Below, piece after piece: positions 16,688-22,998 of a stretch of 25,915 nucleotides of DNA. The notes beneath the pieces are model-generated. The model was not told where the DNA came from. It did no database searches and saw nothing but the letters and a program-made list of their open reading frames with translations. The position numbers were made by a program, and so were the translations under genes. How positions within the stretch are numbered: the first letter of the stretch is position 1; every line of letters begins with the position of its first letter. Origin of the DNA: Anaerolineaceae bacterium (GTDB taxonomy: Bacteria > Chloroflexota > Anaerolineae > Anaerolineales > Anaerolineaceae); contig JAQTMA010000037.1 in the NCBI GenBank assembly GCA_028714615.1, positions 1 through 25,915 on the forward strand. The letters are read 5' to 3'.

Positions 16688-17719
16688 TTAGACTGTTTCT
16701 AATTCTACTAAGTATTTGCTCACACATAGATACTGCTTTTGATTGCGTACCAATATTACCGACTGGTGCTGTAGCCATTTAACAACAATTTTACGGAACA
16801 AACCCAACCGACTAAGATGTGGAAGTAACGACAGTATATAGGCTTTTGTAGCGCCATTTTTCTGAAGGCGGAGCAACCGTGAAGTCTCCATCGCTTCTGT
16901 TAATAATTCATCACGTATTTGAGACCAGAAAACGTTAATCAGCCCCTGGAAATTATGCGATGAGAGATCCAGCCAAGCTTGCGCTCGCCATTCTGCTGGT
17001 ATCATATTCAACACTGTTATTGCTGTATCAAGAAAATCTTGATAACTGCGATTGACGTCGATATACCACCAAGTATTAGAAGTGTGTACAAGGAAACCCG
17101 CACATGGCATTTTTGATACATAATACGAATGTTCAATCGAGGCGCGTATCAAATAATCAAAATCAGTTGATATCATCGGACGAAGAATGCCAAGATGTTC
17201 AATTATCTCCCGACGAAATAATATACCATTCCACGATAAGGTGTGATTCAACATTTCGAAGAATCCACTAGGTGGTCGATGCATCCCTTCTCGCCAGCCA
17301 CTTGTCGACACCGATAACACTTCATGGTTATTATTAACTCGAAATGTCGATCCACAGAAGAACATCGCCTCAGGATTATTGGTCAAGCATGATATCGCTG
17401 CTCCATAAAAATCCGGTAATAAAAAGTCATCATCTGATAGAAATGAAAAGAATGGAGTATTAACTTGCTCCATACCATAAATCCAATTGGCGGTTTGTCC
17501 TATGTTTTGCGTATGACGCATATAGATAACACGGCGATCCTCTCTTGCTAGAGCCCGAACCACCGCCTCCGTTTCATCACTCGAGCAATCGTCTAAAACT
17601 AAAACCTGTAAGTTGGTATATTTTTGCCTAAGTACACTACGGATAGCTCGTTTCAATAGATTGGGGCGACGATAGGTTGGAATAATCGTAGTAACCAAAG
17701 GTGTACCAGTATGTATCAT
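16688..17719 (-). CDS. GT2-family glycosyltransferase
   Basis: 343 residues from an ATG at 17719. The ATG overlaps the stop of the upstream methyltransferase gene (ATGA), which suggests coupled translation. The GT-A motifs are clear: TTIIPTYRRPNLLKRAIRSV, VLDDCSSDET (D43 and D44), QNIGQTANWIYGM, and FLSDDDFLLPDF (DDD at 96-98, metal site). GWREGMHRPPSGFFEMLNH lies in the acceptor region. Complete in length. Sugar and linkage are unknown. Confidence 0.88.
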   Translation of the reverse strand: MIHTGTPLVTTIIPTYRRPNLLKRAIRSVLRQKYTNLQVLVLDDCSSDETEAVVRALAREDRRVIYMRHTQNIGQTANWIYGMEQVNTPFFSFLSDDDFLLPDFYGAAISCLTNNPEAMFFCGSTFRVNNNHEVLSVSTSGWREGMHRPPSGFFEMLNHTLSWNGILFRREIIEHLGILRPMISTDFDYLIRASIEHSYYVSKMPCAGFLVHTSNTWWYIDVNRSYQDFLDTAITVLNMIPAEWRAQAWLDLSSHNFQGLINVFWSQIRDELLTEAMETSRLLRLQKNGATKAYILSLLPHLSRLGLFRKIVVKWLQHQSVILVRNQKQYLCVSKYLVELETV

Positions 17720-18681
17720 AAATCAACCATATTCTGTGGCTTCTGCGCAAGCAGGGACCATCCGTATGTATCCGGATTGCGTTGCTGTTCCCAGGATGAT
17801 CGGTCAAATAGCAGATCGAGCCCTCGGAAAAACATGAGTAAAGGAAGATTAATTAATAAGTTGAGTGGTGGTTGCCTGATAACAGGCATTATGCTACGCG
17901 AAAGTAAGAAGTAAAGCAATAACCATCTCCCGCCCATTGGTTGGCAACTTACCATTTTAAAACCAGCCTGTTCGAAGATATGACGTAATCCATATGCCGT
18001 ATACCGATAATAGTCACTGGGGAAAGCATGGATCATACAATATTGGGGAGTTGTGATGAATGCTGTACCACCTGGCTTTAGTAAACGATAACATTCAGAT
18101 ACTGCGCGAAATGGGTCATAAAGATGTTCAAGGACCTCCAGCATGATAACAACATCAAACTGTTCATCACGAAAGGGCGCGAAGTGAATATCACCAATTG
18201 TGCCAAAATCACCAATGTTTAGACGCTGTATTGTAGGATCGATTTCTAAGTTCCAATATTCGTCAGATGTTCTTGCCATCAATGGTCGATACCGTCCGTC
18301 ACCACCACCTATATCAAGGATAACTCGTGGCTGAATTGTGGTTGATAATTCTCGCAAATCTGGGAAAGCACGCTCAAGATTGTATTCACGGTCTAAAGGT
18401 GTACTAGGCGAAATCCGTTTGTCTAGATTCCTCGCAAAGTGGTACATATATCGTAAAAATGGGAATATTGGAATTGAGCGTAATAGCCGGTAGGCTGGCG
18501 AATAATCTGGAATATCATACGATAAAGTCTCTATAGAGGATAGGTCTCGATGAAGTATTGGTACACCTGATTGAATAGAAAAAGTACGATTACACGAGGT
18601 GCAAATTAACCGGTCATCTATTTTGCTGAACAAACCATGACAACTTGGACAAGCAAGCCGTTCCAATTTATAATTATTCAT
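17716..18681 (-). CDS. Class-I methyltransferase with N-terminal zinc ribbon
   Basis: 321 residues from the ATG at 18681. A TTG seven codons upstream (18702) is possible and only 6 bases from the flippase stop. The N-terminus holds two CxxC pairs (C11, C14, C27, C30) in a Trm112-like zinc ribbon, LACPSC...LICTSC. A SAM-binding domain follows with VILDIGGGDGRYRPL, then FDVVIMLEVLEHLYDP and LKPGGTAFITTP, the standard motifs of methyltransf_11 enzymes. The C-terminus has hydrophobic segments (WLLLYFLLSRS, LLINLPLLMFF) that may rest on the membrane. Proteins with this ribbon plus SAM domain are common in polysaccharide loci; the substrate is unknown. Confidence 0.78.
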   Translation of the reverse strand: MNNYKLERLACPSCHGLFSKIDDRLICTSCNRTFSIQSGVPILHRDLSSIETLSYDIPDYSPAYRLLRSIPIFPFLRYMYHFARNLDKRISPSTPLDREYNLERAFPDLRELSTTIQPRVILDIGGGDGRYRPLMARTSDEYWNLEIDPTIQRLNIGDFGTIGDIHFAPFRDEQFDVVIMLEVLEHLYDPFRAVSECYRLLKPGGTAFITTPQYCMIHAFPSDYYRYTAYGLRHIFEQAGFKMVSCQPMGGRWLLLYFLLSRSIMPVIRQPPLNLLINLPLLMFFRGLDLLFDRSSWEQQRNPDTYGWSLLAQKPQNMVDL

Positions 18682-18708
18682 TTTAGGGTCCCAAAACGAC
18701 AAGTTTGT

Positions 18709-20241
18709 TTAATGTTCAGGTAGACCGATCAGGCTTTTGAGGACTGTTCTGTTGATTGGCAGTAGATGCAGAACGAAGGCGGCACTAAAATAAAAGAAGG
18801 TTGCTACTGACCAACCCAAGATCCAATTAAATGGTTCTGGAATAATTCTTGATAGGTAGTATCCACCTATATATGCAATCCCAGCAAGAACAAGATACGG
18901 GAGAGTATCGCGGCGCATCCAAATAACACTTTCTCCGGGCAGGATGTTAGTCTCTAACGTCCAGATCCATAGAAGATATGCCAGTATTTGTGATAAACCC
19001 CACGCGAATCCTGCACCCATAATCTGCCATTTGGAGATCGTGATTAGTGTAATTGTGGCTAAACTTATTCCTGATAACAGATTGATAGCCATTGCCGGGC
19101 GTGTTTTTCCTTCGGCTAACGATAATTGATTAGGTAATGCACAGACAATATTGAAAAATGCTCCGACTGCGATGAACATCAATGGCAAAGCAGCCCCATC
19201 GGCAGTGGCTTCAGATCTTGTCCATAATAGTAGAATCGGTTTTGCAAACATAGCAATCGACAATGAGAAAACAGCAGCAATAAAGGCTAAGTATTTAGTC
19301 TGCTGATGGTAGAGAATTCGCACTTCAGATTTTTCACCATGCGCTAAATGCATAATAAATTTGGGTGTAGTCGCCGGAACAATAGCTGCTGGTAACATGC
19401 CCAACACGCCCACAATTCCAGTAGCCACTGTATAGTATCCTAGTTGATCCAGCGGTAGTACTTTACTTACTATTAGTCGGTCTGCTTGTCCTAGTGTGGT
19501 GCCAAAAAGGGAAGCAATATTAACACCAAGAGCGTATCGCCATATGTCTTTGAATAGACTTACACGAAAGTTCGGATGGGTAGAGTTAAGGGGTCGTACG
19601 AACCACCAAGTCAGCGAGACATAACCAGTAATTTCTAGAATACCGGCTGCTAACTGCCAAATGAAGAACGCCTCGACCGAAGACCATATGAGTAAAACAA
19701 CAATAGACCCGAAACCACGTACCAAACCACTTACAGCAGCAAACGAATTGAGCTCAACTTGACGCTGCAGCCCATGAAGAATACCAACATATAGAGAAAC
19801 TGGCCACCTAGAGACAAAAATCAAACCCATTACCACAACCGCGAATGATACCGTTTTAGTAGATAAGCTAGAAACATTAATCCAATTTTGTGTTATCCAA
19901 CCGGCAGATAATGACAGACAAATACCCGCTGCAATTCCTATTAGCCAGTATGGTATTTCGAAAGTTCTAATTATGTCACCTACATGTCTATTATCTTCTC
20001 GTTGTTCAGCAATGGCTCTTGCGACTTCACGATTGGTAGTAATTGTTAAACCAAAATCAAGGAACCATAGTAATCCTTGTAAAGCAGTAAAGAACCCTAT
20101 TAACCCAAATGCCTCTACGCCAAGCAGATTAATTTGTATAGGCACCAATACTATCTGAATTCCACGATCAAAAATACGCCCCAAGAAATTTGCTATTACA
20201 TTTGTAACAATAGAATGTTTCCTTTCTAAAGTTTTTTTCAT
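18709..20241 (-). CDS. wzx: Oligosaccharide flippase, Wzx-like (MATE/MOP superfamily)
   Basis: 510 residues from the ATG at 20241 (a TTG two codons earlier is possible). It has about 12-14 membrane segments. The N-terminus, IVTNVIANFLGRIFDRGIQI then GVEAFGLIGFFTALQGLLWFLDFGL, is the opening of polysaccharide-biosynthesis flippases (PF01943/PF13440). The tract GQADRLIVSKVLPLDQLGYYTVATG in mid-protein is another family landmark. It would carry the undecaprenyl-linked repeat unit to the outer face, feeding the polymerase at 12337-13782. It is the first gene of the AT-rich island in transcription order, about 70 bases after the broken epimerase ORF ends. Confidence 0.85.
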   Translation of the reverse strand: MKKTLERKHSIVTNVIANFLGRIFDRGIQIVLVPIQINLLGVEAFGLIGFFTALQGLLWFLDFGLTITTNREVARAIAEQREDNRHVGDIIRTFEIPYWLIGIAAGICLSLSAGWITQNWINVSSLSTKTVSFAVVVMGLIFVSRWPVSLYVGILHGLQRQVELNSFAAVSGLVRGFGSIVVLLIWSSVEAFFIWQLAAGILEITGYVSLTWWFVRPLNSTHPNFRVSLFKDIWRYALGVNIASLFGTTLGQADRLIVSKVLPLDQLGYYTVATGIVGVLGMLPAAIVPATTPKFIMHLAHGEKSEVRILYHQQTKYLAFIAAVFSLSIAMFAKPILLLWTRSEATADGAALPLMFIAVGAFFNIVCALPNQLSLAEGKTRPAMAINLLSGISLATITLITISKWQIMGAGFAWGLSQILAYLLWIWTLETNILPGESVIWMRRDTLPYLVLAGIAYIGGYYLSRIIPEPFNWILGWSVATFFYFSAAFVLHLLPINRTVLKSLIGLPEH

Positions 20242-20317
20242 AGCCAAAATGTCAGATACCGAACAGTTAACAGCCTAATTGTTTGTTGGATAGTTTTCAT
20301 TGTTTTTTTCAAGATAT

Positions 20318-20521
20318 TCAAATGCATAGCGGATGATAGTAACCTGTCGGACTATTTGATTGGCTCGCGGCAGTATTGTGAGAAGACCAACCATTCATGC
20401 GCACGTCGTAAGCGTCGTTGAGGTTATCCACGCCGGACACCGTGTGTCCATGCGCCATCAGCAAGTGGCTAACGCGCGCCCCGATAAAGCCGGCTGCCCC
20501 GGTGACCAGGTAGTGGGCCAC
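20318..20521 (-). pseudogene. Truncated NAD-dependent sugar epimerase (N-terminal ~42 residues only)
   Basis: The frame starts at a GTG (20519-20521) that overlaps the stop of the 6-dehydrogenase (TAGTG). It reads AHYLVTGAAGFIGARVSHLL then VSGVDNLNDAYDVRM, the Rossmann start of UDP-glucuronate-type 4-epimerases with the GxxGxxG motif and the NLNDAYDVR strand-2 loop. At about residue 42-45 (20387-20398) similarity stops and an unrelated AT-rich tail runs to a stop at 20318. Intact relatives are over 300 residues, so more than 85% is missing, including the YxxxK active site. The C-terminal part is not found elsewhere in the window. The break coincides with the edge of the AT-rich island. Confidence 0.7.
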
Positions 20522-21825
20522 TACAGCCGCACCACCTTGGGGTTCTGCCAGCCGAGCTTGCCCAGGGCGTTGCGCGTATCGACGATCAGGCAAGCGTGCT
20601 CGAGCAGCGCCGGATAGTCGTAGCTGGAGTGGTTGGTGATGATCACCACACAGTCGGCTTCTGCCACCGCCCCCATCAGGTCGGGTACGCAGTCGAGCTG
20701 CCAGCCGTCGTGGTCCAGGTGGGGGATGAAGGGATCGTGGTAGCTCACCTTCGCCCCTTTTTGCTGCAAGAGGTGAATGACGTCTAAAGCCGGGCTTTCC
20801 CTCAGGTCATCGATATCGGGCTTGTAGGCGGCTCCCAGCACCAGCACGGCTGAGCCCTTCAAGGGCTTTTCGCGCTCGTTGAGCGCGTCTTGCACCTTGC
20901 CCACCACAAAGCGGGGCATGTTGGTGTTGATCTCGGAGGCCAGCTCGATAAAGCGGGCGGAGTAGTTGAGCGACTTCATCTTCCAGGACAGGTAGAGGGG
21001 ATCGATGGGGATGCAGTGGCCGCCCAGGCCCGGTCCGGGGGTGAATTTCATAAAGCCGAAGGGCTTGGTGGCAGCGGCTTCGATGACTTCCCACACATCC
21101 ACGCCAAGGCGGTTGCAGATGAGGGCCAGCTCGTTGACCATGCCGATGTTGATCATGCGGAAGGTGTTCTCCAGCAGCTTGACCATCTCAGCGACAATGG
21201 TGGACGAGACGGGGACGACGCAGTCGACGGCGTGGTGGTAGAGGGCGGAAGCGACCTGGGTGCAGGCGGGCGTGACGCCGCCGATAACCTTGGGGGTGTT
21301 GCGGGTGTGGAATTTGGGATTGCCGGGGTCGACGCGCTCGGGGGAGAAGGCCAGAAAGACGTCGGAGCCAACCTGGTAGCCGTTAGTCCGGATGCGCGGC
21401 AGGAAGACGTCTTCGGTCGTGCCGGGGTAGGTTGTGCTCTCCAGGACGATGAGCATGCCGGGGTGCATGCGTTTGGCGATGGCATCTGCCGCGGAGAGGA
21501 TAAAGGAGAGATCGGGATCCTTGGTCTTGCTGAGGGGAGTGGGGACGGCGACGGAGACGCAGTCGCAATCGTTCAGGACGTCGAAGTCAGTGGTGGCGGA
21601 GAGGTAACCGGAGGAGACCAGGCGGGCGACGCGGGCGGTGGGGACGTCGGGGATGTAGGAGCGACCGCCGTTGATGGCGGCGACTTTCTCGGTGGAAAGG
21701 TCGATGCCGATGGTGCGGAGGCCGGCGGAGGCGAATTCGACGGCGAGGGGCAGGCCGACATAGCCCTGGCCGACGACGGCGACTCGGGCGGACTTGTCTT
21801 GGATTTTGGCTAAGAGATCATGCAT
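20521..21825 (-). CDS. wbpA: UDP-N-acetylhexosamine 6-dehydrogenase (WbpA/WecC type)
   Basis: 434 residues from the ATG at 21825 (MHDLLAKIQD). The frame is open ~100 codons further, but only across repeats and an adjacent gene. It oxidises C6 of a UDP-HexNAc to a uronic acid with two NAD+. Visible motifs are VAVVGQGYVGLPLA (NAD loop, 15-28), VLESTTYPGTTE (127-138), SPERVDPG (161-168), K216 and N220 in EMVKLLENTFR, and the catalytic C271 in GPGLGGHCIPIDP. The GHCIPIDP form points to UDP-GlcNAc/ManNAc rather than UDP-Glc dehydrogenases. There is no Shine-Dalgarno: an ATC-rich repeat ends right at the ATG. Codon use changes from almost all C-ending before about codon 215 to mixed afterwards. Confidence 0.88.
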   Translation of the reverse strand: MHDLLAKIQDKSARVAVVGQGYVGLPLAVEFASAGLRTIGIDLSTEKVAAINGGRSYIPDVPTARVARLVSSGYLSATTDFDVLNDCDCVSVAVPTPLSKTKDPDLSFILSAADAIAKRMHPGMLIVLESTTYPGTTEDVFLPRIRTNGYQVGSDVFLAFSPERVDPGNPKFHTRNTPKVIGGVTPACTQVASALYHHAVDCVVPVSSTIVAEMVKLLENTFRMINIGMVNELALICNRLGVDVWEVIEAAATKPFGFMKFTPGPGLGGHCIPIDPLYLSWKMKSLNYSARFIELASEINTNMPRFVVGKVQDALNEREKPLKGSAVLVLGAAYKPDIDDLRESPALDVIHLLQQKGAKVSYHDPFIPHLDHDGWQLDCVPDLMGAVAEADCVVIITNHSSYDYPALLEHACLIVDTRNALGKLGWQNPKVVRL

Positions 21826-21864
21826 GGATTTTAGATTGTAGATTGCTGATTTTAGATTGAAAAG
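21826..21864 (-). repeat. ATC-rich repeat abutting the dehydrogenase start codon
   Basis: The minus strand reads AATCTAAAATCAGC then AATCTACAATCTAAAATCC directly before the ATG at 21825. It occupies the place where a ribosome-binding site is normally found. It shares the 20-base word AAAATCAGCAATCTACAATC with the copy at 25108-25141. Confidence 0.85.
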
Positions 21865-21875
21865 ATTAAGAACTT

Positions 21876-21897
21876 TAACACAGAGGACACAGAGAAT
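21876..21897. repeat. CACAGAGGACACAGAG repeat copy
   Basis: AACACAGAGGACACAGAGAA lies in the spacer between the dehydrogenase and the beta-helix gene. The same word forms large inverted repeats at 22890-22998 and 25157-25259. Confidence 0.8.
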
Positions 21898-21942
21898 TAC
21901 TTTAGAGAACACTAAGATTTTAAGAACATAACGAGATAGAGG

Positions 21943-21980
21943 GGCTCGCCGGCCGGGGCGGATTTCCCAACCGGCGAGCC
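21943..21980 (-). terminator. GC-rich hairpin after the beta-helix gene
   Basis: Perfect ten-base arms GGCTCGCCGG and CCGGCGAGCC around an 18-base loop, placed 15 bases after the stop of the gene at 21996-22817. No T run follows on the minus strand, so it is at best a weak or factor-assisted terminator, or a transcript-stabilising stem. Confidence 0.5.
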
Positions 21981-21995
21981 TTGATGCCGGTAGGC

Positions 21996-22817
21996 TTACA
22001 GGTCCCAATCCGAGTAGAACTGGCGGACCTGGTTCTTCAAGGGGAGGTAGGGGCCAATGCCGCCGCCGGGTAAGATGACGCGGCCCTGGTAATGGGCCAG
22101 GATGACGGAGGTGTCGATGCGGTCGTTGGGGTGGTCCGGACATTCATAGACCTGGGCACCCAGGCTGCGGCTGGGAAAAGCCATTTTGCCGCAGCGGCAG
22201 ATGACACCCAAGAGGCGGGCGGGGTCGCCGCCGGCCTGGCAGTTTTCGGGGACGTTGCCGTACAGGACGGTTTCGGGGAGGAGGCAGGCGCCGTGCTCGA
22301 GGGTGGCGCCGGCGATGATGCGCGAGCCCCTGCCGATGCGGACGTGCTGGCCAATGCGGCTGACGGGGATCTCGCCGACACCGTCCGGGCCGGGGAGGGT
22401 GACGGGGGCGCCGTAGCCGGCGCCCTGGACCTGGAAGGCGGCGATGGGCTGGGGACCGTAGGGCGGGACGCCGTTGACGTAGCGCTCGCCGGCCTGCCCG
22501 GGGTAGGTGGGGCGATCGTAGGGCTCGCGAAAGCCGGGGACGTCCGCGGCGGTGAGCTGGCCGATGGTTACGCCGCGGCCGATGCGGGATCCCTCGCCGA
22601 TGACGAGGGGGCCGATCAGCAGGCAGTCATCGCCGACCTGGACGCGCTTGGCGAGTGCCACGGAGCCGATGAGGCGGGTGCGGGCGCCGATGGCACACTC
22701 GTGGGCGGTGGTGACATCAGGGCCCAGCTGGGCGGCGGCGCCGATGTAGCAGGTTTCGCCGATGCGGGCGGATGGGTCGACTTGGGCGTCGAGGGCGATG
22801 TAGGAATTGTTGTGCAT
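21996..22817 (-). CDS. Left-handed beta-helix (hexapeptide repeat) transferase-like protein
   Basis: 273 residues from an ATG at 22817, with AGGAGGT four bases upstream. Two blocks of hexapeptide repeats are seen. The first (about 9-100) includes ALDAQVDPSARIGETCYIG and LIGPLVIGEGSRIGRGVTIG. The second (about 155-205) includes IGQHVRIGRGSRIIAGATLE. They are separated by a proline/glycine-rich loop (GVPPYGPQPIAAFQVQG). A CxC and a later C-P pair (CRCGK...YECPDHP, about 227-250) may bind zinc. The fold is that of O- or N-acyltransferases. In this operon it could acetylate the amine made by the DegT enzyme, as LegH/PglD-type enzymes do. But the layout is not that of PglD, so the substrate is open. 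Confidence 0.7.
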   Translation of the reverse strand: MHNNSYIALDAQVDPSARIGETCYIGAAAQLGPDVTTAHECAIGARTRLIGSVALAKRVQVGDDCLLIGPLVIGEGSRIGRGVTIGQLTAADVPGFREPYDRPTYPGQAGERYVNGVPPYGPQPIAAFQVQGAGYGAPVTLPGPDGVGEIPVSRIGQHVRIGRGSRIIAGATLEHGACLLPETVLYGNVPENCQAGGDPARLLGVICRCGKMAFPSRSLGAQVYECPDHPNDRIDTSVILAHYQGRVILPGGGIGPYLPLKNQVRQFYSDWDL

Positions 22818-22821
22818 GGGG

Positions 22822-22828
22822 ACCTCCT
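22822..22828 (-). promoter_or_regulatory. Ribosome-binding site of the beta-helix gene
   Basis: Perfect AGGAGGT four bases before the ATG at 22817. Its flanking bases (CCCAGGAGGT) are the same as those of the small gene at 1-250, while the other flank genes have no such site. Confidence 0.8.
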
Positions 22829-22839
22829 GGGGATAAGTA

Positions 22840-22884
22840 GAATAGATGTTCTATTTATAACACAGGGGGACAAGAAGTGCAAGG
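22840..22884 (-). promoter_or_regulatory. Candidate promoter with imperfect GAAC-N4-GTTC-like box
   Basis: On the minus strand TTGCAC, 17 bases and TATAAA could form -35 and -10 boxes. They are followed at about 22842-22854 by AGAACATCTATTCT, which matches GAAC-N4-GTTC except at one base. The promoter of the gene at 1-250 has the perfect box. Both are preceded by the word AAAAGTCCTT. The -35 match is poor, so this is tentative. Confidence 0.35.
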
Positions 22885-22889
22885 ACTTT

Positions 22890-22998
22890 TAACACAGAGA
22901 ACACAGAGAAGAACTTTAACACAGAGAACACAGAGAAGAGCTTTTTTTAATAAAAGCTCTGTGAACTCTTTTTATTTATCTCTGTGGGCTCTGTGGTA
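22890..22998. repeat. CACAGAG inverted repeat with AGAGCTTTT hairpin
   Basis: Copies of AACACAGAGAACACAGAGAA on the left and CTCTGTGGGCTCTGTGGT on the right face each other. At the centre is a perfect nine-base stem (22937-22945 and 22952-22960, loop of six). The right arm reaches into the aminotransferase gene and supplies its last codons (PQSPQR) and stop. It may act as a terminator between the aminotransferase and the next gene. Confidence 0.7.

Noticed and set aside
21826..22143. N-terminal extension of the 6-dehydrogenase to 22143
   Set aside because: The extra ~106 codons translate the ATC-rich and CACAGAG repeats and part of the beta-helix gene; the protein family starts at MHDLL near 21825.
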